A stretch of DNA of 44,062 bases from Opitutia bacterium. Lineage in GTDB: Bacteria > Verrucomicrobiota > Verrucomicrobiia > Opitutales > Opitutaceae. The stretch spans positions 1-44,062 of the forward strand of contig CANIJN010000011.1 of the NCBI GenBank assembly GCA_947467625.1. Direction: 5' to 3'. Below the pieces are notes generated by a model. It saw nothing but the letters and a program-made list of their open reading frames with translations, searched no databases and was not told the origin of the DNA. Position 1 is the first letter of the stretch, and each line of letters starts with the position of its first letter. Of this stretch, positions 7,430-14,338 are shown piece by piece. A program made the translations under genes and the position numbers.

Positions 7430-7988
7430 TCGTTCCTCTCTCCGACTCGAATTAGTCAACATGCGCTGGCATCACCACGCGCGGATAGCAGGATGAGCCC
7501 CGGAATAGCCGGACCGCTTTCAGAGAGGAACCGCTTCAAACTCCACCACCACCGCTCGCCGGCGACCAAGCCGCTAAAAGAAAACCAACCTATCTCAGAA
7601 AAATAAACTATCCTCAGCATCACGCTTGACTTCATTTCCCCATAGCAGGGAGTCATGAGCGAGCGGTTCCCTCGCGTTCCCGGCTGCTTTCCTCCGATTG
7701 TGCATCTGTTGCCATGCAGGGCACCGCTCCCGTTGGTCGCGGTTGAGACCAGGTTTCAGACCCGCCCCGCGGGAGGAGCGGCAAAAAAGGTGGTAGGTGT
7801 GAGGGTGTTTGGCTCGGTTTGTTTGCGTGTGCTGCGCGAAATAAAAATCACCCGAACCACGAAAGAACGTATTCCACCAAGCCTTGCGGCCTCGTGCCCG
7901 TATTCGCCTCTCGGCTTTGGACGTTGCGGCGTGTGGGTGCCAGCCCGTTGAACTCTGGGTGTCGGTGTGGTTCGGATGAAAGCGGGAC
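7430..7988. other. Non-coding stretch between IS110 and the ParB-like operon
   Basis: No supported gene. Short open frames on both strands are rich in Arg/Pro/His without any family pattern. A third, looser copy of the bipartite block (GGCTTTGGACG, then GTGTGGGTGCC) lies at 7914-7942. This stretch also forms the 3' end region of the minus-strand recombinase operon; no clear terminator hairpin with a T-run was found. Confidence 0.4.
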
Positions 7989-8873
7989 CTACAGCGCTTC
8001 GAGCGCGGCAACTTCGAGCAGTTCTTCGAGGATTTCCGGATGGCGCTGTTGGAGGAATTTCTTGACCTTGCCGTTTTCGAGCAGCTTCCGGACGTAGCGC
8101 TGCGCCGCTCCGAGGTGGAGGGTGTTCTGGCCGAATTGGTCCTGGAAAATCCGAAAGTCCCGCTCCAGCGACTCCATCTCCTTTTCCATCCGGGAGATTT
8201 CGACGGCGGTGAGTCCCTTCACCTTCTTGGGCTCGTCCGGCTTCACCAAGTTCTCCTGCGAGGTGCCGACGAGGAGCGCGCGGGCGTAGGCGAAGGTAAA
8301 GTTGCTGCCGCTGACCATGAGCTGGGCCATTTCGATCTGCCGGAGTGCTTTGACCTGTTTCAGGATGTTGAGGGCGCGTGCGGTGATCGGTTTGTCTTTA
8401 AGAATCTGGATTGCTTCGGCGTGCAGCCCGTCGAGCAGGTTTTTCCCTTCGACAATTTTGCGCACGTCGAGGTCGAGGGCCTGGGCGATCTGCTCTTCGG
8501 TGACGCCGCCCTCCAGCGCCTTCATGATCATCTTGTGCTCTTGGATTAGGGACAGCCGGTTGACCTTGTCGTTGTAGGTGAAGGCGTCGTCTTCGGTGGA
8601 GATGAGGCAGGGGGCGGTGGTGTGGCCGAGTTCGCGAATGGCTTTCAGGCGAAGGTGGCCGTCGAGGAGGAGGAACGTGCCCTTGGCGCCCTTGTTCGGA
8701 TAGACCACGATGGGCTCGACGAGGCCGATGGCCTTGATCGAGGCGAGCACGGCCCGGTATTTCCCGAAGCATTGGTCGGAGGGTTTTACCTGGCGGATCG
8801 GCAGAATCGCATCGACGGCAAGGTCGATGCCGCGGCGCTCGAATCCGATGCGAACTTTCTGTGATTGGCTCAT
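7989..8873 (-). CDS. ParB/RepB-like protein (RepB C-terminal type)
   Basis: A 294-residue protein. Residues ~20-115 form a ParB N-terminal (CTPase/nuclease-like) domain with 'VDAILPIRQVKPSD', 'VLASIKAIGLVEPIVVYPN' and the core 'LLLDGHLRLKAIRELG', where GHLR stands in place of the canonical GERR-type motif. Residues ~120-190 are a helix-turn-helix region (EEQIAQALDLDVRKIVEGK). The C-terminal third is helical like plasmid RepB C-terminal domains. Its ATG overlaps the upstream gene's stop (ATGA at 8873), so it is the last of a coupled set with a second ParB-like protein and a serine recombinase. A role in controlling or positioning recombination, rather than partitioning, is inferred because no ParA is present. 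Confidence 0.82.
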   Translation of the reverse strand: MSQSQKVRIGFERRGIDLAVDAILPIRQVKPSDQCFGKYRAVLASIKAIGLVEPIVVYPNKGAKGTFLLLDGHLRLKAIRELGHTTAPCLISTEDDAFTYNDKVNRLSLIQEHKMIMKALEGGVTEEQIAQALDLDVRKIVEGKNLLDGLHAEAIQILKDKPITARALNILKQVKALRQIEMAQLMVSGSNFTFAYARALLVGTSQENLVKPDEPKKVKGLTAVEISRMEKEMESLERDFRIFQDQFGQNTLHLGAAQRYVRKLLENGKVKKFLQQRHPEILEELLEVAALEAL

Positions 8874-9757
8874 CAGGGGTTTTTGGCGCGCTCGACAAGG
8901 AACTTGGGGAGGGTGTCGAGATCCTCCGCGCGCAGGAGGGTCGTGAAATTTTCGTCCGCGAGGAGCGCGCGAAACGCCGCGCCGAGGGAGAGCAGCCGTG
9001 ATTCGCAGGCGCGGGCTTTGCGGACCATCAGCTTCTGGCGCTGGGTTTCCTGTTTGTAGGCGAGGATCAAGCCGTCGGCGGTGGTGCGACGGCGGGCGCG
9101 GAGGCGGGCGTCGTTGGTGTAGGTTTTGCCGAATGCCTTTCGCTGATCCAAAAGCCGGCGGAAGATCGAGAGCGTCGCCTGTTTCATGGCCTTGCGCTCG
9201 TAGGCCTCGACGAGCATCCGCTGCGCGGCTTCGTCGTCCACTCCGGCAATCTGGATGGCGATGGTGATCGGCAGTCGGCCGAGGAGAACGGCGTCGAGGA
9301 TGCGCTCCTCGCCGTGATCGAGGAGTCTCAGGATGCCTTCGAGATACTGCGCGGACAGGCCGGTCTTGCGGGAAATCTCGTCGAGGGAATTACCCTGACT
9401 GTGCATCCACTGGATCATCCGGATTTGATCGAGAGCGCGGACGCGGCGGCGGGCGATGTTCTCCACGAGGCTGGCGACAAGCCCGTCGGTCTTGGACATC
9501 CGGCGGACGAAGGCGGGAATTTCGGATTGGCCGAGAGAGATGAAGGCTTCGAGCCGGCCCTGGCCGCAGACGAGATCGTAGGCGGGCTGTCCGTCGGGGC
9601 CGGGTTTCGTTTCGGTGACGGTGATAGGGCGCTTCAAGCCCTGTTCGGCGATGCTGCGGACGATCTGTTCGAACTTCCGGCGTTCGCGCACGCGGGGATT
9701 GGCGACGCGGATCGCTTGCACCGGGATCATCAGGATTTCTTTTTCGTCGGGGTTCAT
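8873..9757 (-). CDS. ParB-like protein 2
   Basis: Starts at ATG 9757 (MNPDEKEILMIPVQAIRVANPRVRE), overlapping the recombinase stop by ATGA; 294 residues, the same length as its neighbour. The N-terminal ParB domain has 'VQAIRVANPR', 'FEQIVRSIAEQGLKRPITVTE', 'YDLVCGQGRLEAFISLG' and 'SLVENIARR'. The HTH region has 'SLDEISRKTGLSAQYLEGILRLLDHGEERI' followed by 'LPITIAIQIAG'. It is closer to chromosomal ParB in the GQGR and EN-ARR motifs than the downstream paralogue. The frame is open further upstream, but that portion is antisense-style noise over the recombinase. Two tandem ParB-like proteins without ParA behind a recombinase suggest a DNA-bridging or spreading accessory for recombination. Function inferred. 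Confidence 0.82.
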   Translation of the reverse strand: MNPDEKEILMIPVQAIRVANPRVRERRKFEQIVRSIAEQGLKRPITVTETKPGPDGQPAYDLVCGQGRLEAFISLGQSEIPAFVRRMSKTDGLVASLVENIARRRVRALDQIRMIQWMHSQGNSLDEISRKTGLSAQYLEGILRLLDHGEERILDAVLLGRLPITIAIQIAGVDDEAAQRMLVEAYERKAMKQATLSIFRRLLDQRKAFGKTYTNDARLRARRRTTADGLILAYKQETQRQKLMVRKARACESRLLSLGAAFRALLADENFTTLLRAEDLDTLPKFLVERAKNP

Positions 9758-11319
9758 GCCACGTCCTCGATGGAGATGCGCTCGGCCAAGGCGTAGAAGA
9801 AGCCGAGGTCGTCGAACCGGTAGGTGTCGAGCAGCGCGTTGTTGCACTCGGCCAGCCGGAGGCGGAGGGCCACCTGATCGAGTGCGGGGAAAAGATAGTA
9901 GTCCTTTATGCCGTGGTTGGACTCGTCCATGCGGGCCACGATGGTGATGTCCGGTCGGTGCGTTTCCTCGAAACGAACCAGCCACCGGTGCGCGCCGGCC
10001 GGCGTGTGCAGGCAGCGGGAGAGAACGAGCGACACGACGAGTTCGTGGTCGAGCACGAGCAGTTCGTTGGCGGGGTTGCGGTCGACGTGGACGCCGAGGG
10101 TTGCGAGCTGAGTGATGACCTCCTGGACAATCTCGGGATGTTTCTGGCGGAGGAAGCGGTTTACCTCGATGAAACTGAAATCGGTGTCGGGCGTGTAGCC
10201 AATGAGCTGGTAGGCGCGGACGAGGCTGCCGAACCGGTGGCGGAAGGAAGCGCTGGACGGCAGGTCGTCGCATTCGTCGATCAGCAGGCCGGAGATGCGG
10301 CCATGCTGAGAGAGAATTTGCCGGAGCCGTTCGAGCATTTCCTCGTCGGTGAAGCGCTTGGCGCGGGCGAGGATGATTTCCTGCACCTTCAGAAAATCCT
10401 CGGTCGAAACGATGGCGGGGAATGCGGCCTTCACCCGAATCCACATGTCGGGCGGATTCTGGACATGCTTCCGTTTCAATTTGAAGGAAGTGCGGTGATA
10501 GACGTTGTTGCCGAGGTATTTTTCGTTGGTGAGAAGCTGATGCACCGTGCCGCGGGTCCACGGTCTCCCCAGATCGGTGCGGACGTTGCGCGCGTTGAGT
10601 TGTTCGGCGATCTCGCGTTCGGTGAGATGCTCGTCGAGGAACGCGCGGTAAACCCAACGGACCGTGGCAACTTCCTCCTCGGGACCGAGGGTCAGGACGA
10701 CACGGTCGGTCTGGAGGCTTTTGTGTTCGCCGACGGCGAGGACGCCTTTGAGCTGGCCCGACTGATCGATCAGCATCCGGCGGAGCCCATAGCCGGCCGC
10801 GCCGCCTTGCTTGAAGCCGAGTTGAATCAGCCGGCAGGCACCCTGAAAAACCTTGGTCGAAAGCTCCCGGCTGTATTCGCCGGCCATCGAGCGTTTGACG
10901 CTCTTGATGATGTTCGAGGTCGGCGAGCCATCGTTCTCGAATTGTTCGGCGCAGTAGTGAACCGTGATCCCGGCGCGTTTGCAGATGTATTCATAGTAGC
11001 CGCTTTCATCGGCGTCCTGAAACCGGCCCCAGCGGCTGACATCGTAAGCGAGGATGCACTTGAAGTCGGCGGCGCCTTTTTCGACTTCCTCGATCATCTT
11101 GCGGAGACTGTCGCGGCCACGGACATTCAGGCCGCTCTTGCCGGCGTCCTCGAAGACCCGCACGACCGCCATGTTCCGGCGAGCCGCGTATTCCTTGATC
11201 CGGTCGAGCTGATTCTCCGTGGAATACTGTTGGTGCTCGGTGGACATGCGGACGTAGGCCGCAGCCGGAGTGACGGCGGCATCATGGGGCTTGAGCGGGA
11301 GTTGAGGCTGCCCGCTCAT
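9754..11319 (-). CDS. Large serine recombinase
   Basis: A 521-residue protein. The N-terminal resolvase domain has catalytic Ser26 in 'AYVRMSTEHQ', then 'TENQLDRIKEYAARR', 'FEDAGKSG', 'ILAYDVSRWGR' and 'SIK'-type downstream helices ('IIKSVKRSMAGEYSRELS'). The 'recombinase' domain follows with 'YGLRRMLID', 'VRWVYRAFLDEHLTEREIAEQLNARNV' and 'WTRGTVHQLLTNEKYLGNNVYHR'. Residues ~330-521 lack the zinc-ribbon/coiled-coil tail of phage integrases and instead form a long family-specific C-terminal region. It heads an operon with two ParB-like genes and is preceded by a small zinc-ribbon gene. The catalytic motifs are intact. Probably the mobility enzyme of this accessory region; no att sites could be identified. 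Confidence 0.93.
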   Translation of the reverse strand: MSGQPQLPLKPHDAAVTPAAAYVRMSTEHQQYSTENQLDRIKEYAARRNMAVVRVFEDAGKSGLNVRGRDSLRKMIEEVEKGAADFKCILAYDVSRWGRFQDADESGYYEYICKRAGITVHYCAEQFENDGSPTSNIIKSVKRSMAGEYSRELSTKVFQGACRLIQLGFKQGGAAGYGLRRMLIDQSGQLKGVLAVGEHKSLQTDRVVLTLGPEEEVATVRWVYRAFLDEHLTEREIAEQLNARNVRTDLGRPWTRGTVHQLLTNEKYLGNNVYHRTSFKLKRKHVQNPPDMWIRVKAAFPAIVSTEDFLKVQEIILARAKRFTDEEMLERLRQILSQHGRISGLLIDECDDLPSSASFRHRFGSLVRAYQLIGYTPDTDFSFIEVNRFLRQKHPEIVQEVITQLATLGVHVDRNPANELLVLDHELVVSLVLSRCLHTPAGAHRWLVRFEETHRPDITIVARMDESNHGIKDYYLFPALDQVALRLRLAECNNALLDTYRFDDLGFFYALAERISIEDVA

Positions 11320-11348
11320 TTTCAGATGAAGGGGAACACGCTGGGCGG

Positions 11349-11365
11349 GCTCCCGTTCTGGGAGC
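11349..11365 (-). promoter_or_regulatory. Hairpin in the leader of the serine recombinase
   Basis: GCTCCC and GGGAGC form a perfect 6-bp stem with a GTTCT loop, between the zinc-ribbon gene and the recombinase start. There is no T-run on the coding strand, so it is not a classical terminator. It could tune recombinase expression; that is speculative. Confidence 0.3.
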
Positions 11366-11370
11366 GGGTG

Positions 11371-11869
11371 CTATTTTTTCGGGGCCGCGCGCATCTCGTC
11401 GAGAATGGCATGGCCGGCGAACATGATGTCGCGCAGGTCGTCGGCGATGACGTTTTGTAACGCAGTCCCCCGCACCCAGGCAATCAGGCCGAGCAGCGCA
11501 GTGAGATGGGGAGTCCAGGAATCTTGTAACGCAGGGCAGGCGTCTTGTAACGCAAACTGGGTAAGCAGAGAACTCAGCGTGGTCTTTTCCTTTCCGGGGT
11601 CGTCACATTTGGCGGCGCGACGGCGCCAGTAGCCGGGGTGGGCTGCGCGCCATGCCTTCACACGGTCGGCGGGCGTGTCTCCGGTGTGGTAGGCGGCGTT
11701 GCCCGTCCTCGCGAGCCAGCGGCGCTGGCTTTCGCGCCGACTGATTTTGCGGCACACTGGCCGGACGCAGTAGCGCTGGCGTCCGGCCGAGCGGTAATCA
11801 GGGATGAACAATGCGCCGCACGCGGCGCATCGGGGATGCGAGACAGTTTTTTTTGATGTGAGGATTCAC
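11371..11869 (-). pseudogene. Zinc-ribbon-like small protein, frameshift near its start
   Basis: From TTG 11811 the frame encodes 146 residues beginning 'FIPDYRSAGRQRYCVRPVCRK', then 'RWLARTGN', 'RVKAWRAAHPGYWRRRA' and two 'ALQD' segments. This belongs to a conserved small-protein family with an N-terminal Cys ribbon. The first Cys pair (CAACGAL) is encoded in the same frame upstream of TTG 11811, but no ATG, GTG or TTG lies between it and an upstream stop at 11866-11868. A GTG start at 11869 lies in another frame and would join through a run of eight A (11847-11854), giving 'MNPHIKK..' into the ribbon. So it is a frameshift mutation, slippage at A8, a non-standard start or a sequencing error. 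The gene precedes the recombinase operon. Confidence 0.6.
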
Positions 11870-11948
11870 ATTGGCGATCATGCCGGGATTCGCAGGGCAG
11901 GCATGGCAGGAAGCGCCACGGAAGGATCTTTGCGGTGAGATCGGTAGA

Positions 11949-13364
11949 TTATTTCACGCGGCGAGTTGATTTTCTGACACCATGATCGAGCGCATGCGAT
12001 TCGCCCCGCAGCCATTTCACAATATCCTCAAGCCGAGTCTCGGCGGTCTGGAATCCGCCATTCCAGATCGCCACGGGTGCATGCATGGAGCGCTCGAAAC
12101 CGGCCGTCGTCATCGTTTCCGGCAATTCCGTCCACTGTCGCTGCGCCAAATGCTCTGGTGCGCGAAAGGTCACGGGCGGAACCCGGAGCGTCTGCCCGAG
12201 AGCGTTGATCCACGGATCATGGCGCTTGGCGGTGGGCGCACCTTGGAGACGGCGCGTCACTACCAACACGGGAGGTCGGCGACGACCAACGGCCTTGGAG
12301 CGCAGCACTTGGTGAATCACCGCATTGATGTGCGGGTCAGCGAATCCGTATCCGCCGATGAGAATCGCGTCTGCCTGATAAGCGTGGTGCGTCAGCACGC
12401 TGTAGAGCGTGAGGAACGGCTCTTCCTGCAATTGATCGAGCTTGAGGCCGCCGGTGACGAGCGATGTCGGGAGGATACGCTTGCCGTCGGCTGCCAGGCG
12501 GACGTCTTTGATGTCCTCCCAGTCTTCGCCGTCGCCGGTTTGGCTGAGATCGTCATGCCACACCACTTTCAGTCCGAAGTCGTCATGCTCCTGCTCGCGA
12601 CTGCCGACGCGAATGCGATGGTGAACGCTGCCGTGAAGATGATATAGGAAATCCCATTGTTTGCGGCTCAGGATTTGTGTCGGCTGAAACGCTCCGCGCT
12701 GGCGGTCGAATCCGACAAAAGCGTTGGGAAGCGCATTTAGTGCGACGGTGTCGTGGTTCAGGTTATAGACGCCGACAGAGAATTGCTCCGTGAGCGTCGT
12801 GAGCAGCCGTTGATATGGGTTGAAGGCCGCCGTGCCTCGATCGTTTTCCAGCTCCAACTCGAAACGCCGCGAGCAATCCCGAATGCGAGTCGCGATGCGA
12901 GCGCACAGGTAGTGAAGCTGTCCTTGAATAGCGTGAAACACCTTGCCGCTCGCGTGGCCGTCCAGGTCGGTCGAATCCGGACGGATTTTCAGTGAGGCAA
13001 ACACGTCCGCCTGCGGAATCCACTTAAAGATTGGATCGCCATACGGCTTTGCGAGGACGGCGTTCATCAGCACGTGAAGATCGCCGAGGACACGCTCGTA
13101 GTTCGGAGCCGTGCGGGGTTCGGTGAAGCTCTTCAGCTCGGACGACAGGTCGGCGGAGTAATTTTCCCGGTTCGACCAAAGCAAATTGAAATAGTCGGCG
13201 TGGGTTTGCGCGGACAGCGATTCGATGGGATCGCGACCGAGCCGCTTGACATAGTCTCTGGCCCATTGGCGGACTTCACCGTCCAGGTCGCTCGCAATCG
13301 GAAAACCCTGTTCGGCCGAGCTGCCGGCGCCGAGGATGACCAGAAGCTTTTTTTTCGCGGGCAT
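11949..13364 (-). CDS. SIR2-like domain protein
   Basis: Start placed at ATG 13364 (MPAKKKLLVILGAGSS), giving 471 residues; the open frame upstream has no family-like sequence. Residues 7-30 carry the NAD-binding SIR2 signature (ILGAGSSAEQGFP). 'YNLNHDTVAL' (200-209) supplies the N-x-x-D element, 'LYHLHGSVHH' (241-250) the catalytic-His/HG-S segment, and 'ILIGGYGFADPHIN' (334-347) the late Rossmann strand. This is the SIR2_2/SIR2-like group found in anti-phage systems (ThsA, DSR, Avs effectors), where the domain depletes NAD+. No obvious SLOG or sensor domain follows; the last 100 residues are unassigned. It is divergent from a cyclase-like gene. An A8 run in codons 4-6 could allow slippage. 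Confidence 0.8.
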   Translation of the reverse strand: MPAKKKLLVILGAGSSAEQGFPIASDLDGEVRQWARDYVKRLGRDPIESLSAQTHADYFNLLWSNRENYSADLSSELKSFTEPRTAPNYERVLGDLHVLMNAVLAKPYGDPIFKWIPQADVFASLKIRPDSTDLDGHASGKVFHAIQGQLHYLCARIATRIRDCSRRFELELENDRGTAAFNPYQRLLTTLTEQFSVGVYNLNHDTVALNALPNAFVGFDRQRGAFQPTQILSRKQWDFLYHLHGSVHHRIRVGSREQEHDDFGLKVVWHDDLSQTGDGEDWEDIKDVRLAADGKRILPTSLVTGGLKLDQLQEEPFLTLYSVLTHHAYQADAILIGGYGFADPHINAVIHQVLRSKAVGRRRPPVLVVTRRLQGAPTAKRHDPWINALGQTLRVPPVTFRAPEHLAQRQWTELPETMTTAGFERSMHAPVAIWNGGFQTAETRLEDIVKWLRGESHALDHGVRKSTRRVK

Positions 13365-13473
13365 GCCTGTTGAGCAACGACCGCGAGACGCTGCCGTCAA
13401 CGAAACATGCTGCCGACGAAGGGAACGCTCGCGCCGACAAAATGGCTCCTCCTGCCCGCCGCGAAATTGTGCC

Positions 13474-13522
13474 CCGGCCGTCAAGGTAGTGCTCCTTCGT
13501 CGCCTCACACCTTGACTGCCGG
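13474..13522. promoter_or_regulatory. Inverted repeat in the divergent sir2/cyclase-like promoter region
   Basis: CCGGCCGTCAAGGT (13474-13487) faces ACCTTGACTGCCGG (13509-13522): 14-bp arms with 13 matches and a 21-base spacer. It is 110 bp from each of the two divergent start codons, as expected for an operator serving both promoters or a hairpin in one leader. Confidence 0.45.
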
Positions 13523-13633
13523 AGAATACCGCGGCCTATCGGGTCAGGTGGAGCGCTGGCCGTCGTGTCAAATGGCCTAGCCAACAGGATTGCATGTGAG
13601 TTCGCCGTGGAAGAGCGTTGCCTGTTTTCCGCC

Positions 13634-14338
13634 ATGAGTGAACGCACCGCCATGTTTGTCGACATCCAGGGGTTCGCTGTCCTTTACGGTGGCGAGCACG
13701 ATTCGCTTTGGGGCCTTTCGGAATTGATGCGAGGAGTCTACCTGCTCGGCACTGAGGCCAAGCGCCTCGGAATTTCGCGCCTGTTCGCGCATCACATTGG
13801 CGACGGGTTCGTGCTCGTTGACGACAGCGGGACCGCGAATGTCACCCGCCTCGTCTCGGTCGCGGTGGCGCTGCATCAATTTACGCTCATCAAGGCCGGT
13901 CATTTCTGCGCATCCGCGATCGAGCGAGGCGAAATGGCCGACGTGATGGGCTGTTATCCGGAGGAGGTGTGCGACGCGCGGTCGAAATACGGCGCGCTGC
14001 CGTTGGGTGATGGCCTGATGACCGTCTTTCCCGTGATGGGCACCGCGATCATTAGAACGGTAAAGCTGCAGGCCAAGGCCCACGCCGCCGCGATCCTCCT
14101 TCCGGCCGTGCAGGCGGTAGGGTTGGAAGACGGCGTCTCCACGACGAGTGAAGGCGATAATCTATATGTAGATTGGGTGGGGAGCATGTCCCCGACGATC
14201 AAATTGGCGCGGGAAATTATGGGGATTGACCGAGTGACGTCGGCCCAACTCGCGGCGGCGATTGACGCCTCGGTCCTGCGCAACAATTGCAAACCCGACT
14301 GGACCGTGCGGACGTGGGGGTTTTTATCTCGACTATGA
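13634..14338 (+). CDS. Class-III nucleotide-cyclase-like protein (Pycsar-cyclase-like fold)
   Basis: From ATG 13634, 234 residues (GTG 13565 is an in-frame alternative). The first strand reads 'MFVDIQGF' with D10, and a later hairpin reads 'HHIGDGFVLVDD' with D57. These are the two metal-ligand aspartates of class III cyclases in the 'FVDI.GF ... GDG' context. Downstream, 'ASAIERGEMAD' and 'LPLGDGLMTVFPVMGTAI' resemble the 'G.I..GE ... G.gli.AY' segments of stand-alone Pycsar cyclases. There is no sensor or membrane part, consistent with a single-domain phage-activated cyclase. The stop overlaps the next ATG (ATGA), coupling it to an unknown protein. The product nucleotide cannot be told, and a degenerate or non-cyclase GGDEF/cyclase fold is possible. 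Confidence 0.55.
   Translation: MSERTAMFVDIQGFAVLYGGEHDSLWGLSELMRGVYLLGTEAKRLGISRLFAHHIGDGFVLVDDSGTANVTRLVSVAVALHQFTLIKAGHFCASAIERGEMADVMGCYPEEVCDARSKYGALPLGDGLMTVFPVMGTAIIRTVKLQAKAHAAAILLPAVQAVGLEDGVSTTSEGDNLYVDWVGSMSPTIKLAREIMGIDRVTSAQLAAAIDASVLRNNCKPDWTVRTWGFLSRL

Larger units (their letters stand above)
5930..7430 (+). mobile_element. IS110-family insertion sequence (ends approximate)
   Basis: The transposase at 6099-7319 is flanked by structured non-coding DNA on both sides. Similar short blocks, GGCTTTTGATG then GTGTGGGCGC 11-12 bases later, occur at 5938-5970 and 7394-7427, about 1.46 kb apart, a normal length for an IS110 element. IS110 elements lack classical terminal inverted repeats and use a two-base core, so exact ends cannot be set by eye. 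The ends given are the outer edges of the structured blocks. The blocks may instead be a genomic repeat that the element sits in or between. Confidence 0.55.

Noticed and set aside
7595-8011. Possible small genes on both strands between IS110 and the ParB-like operon
   Set aside because: Neither strand shows conserved-looking sequence; composition matches translated non-coding DNA.
9758-10657. N-terminal extension of ParB-like protein 2 into the recombinase gene
   Set aside because: The extended part is Arg/Pro/His-rich noise; family similarity begins at ATG 9757, which also gives the expected ATGA overlap.
9913-11460. A 515-codon plus-strand open frame across the serine recombinase
   Set aside because: Antisense to a gene with intact catalytic motifs; no family-like sequence of its own.
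11455-11555. Short repeats in the zinc-ribbon gene as a CRISPR remnant
   Set aside because: Only 10-11 bp, in coding frame, unequal spacing and no cas genes anywhere in the window.
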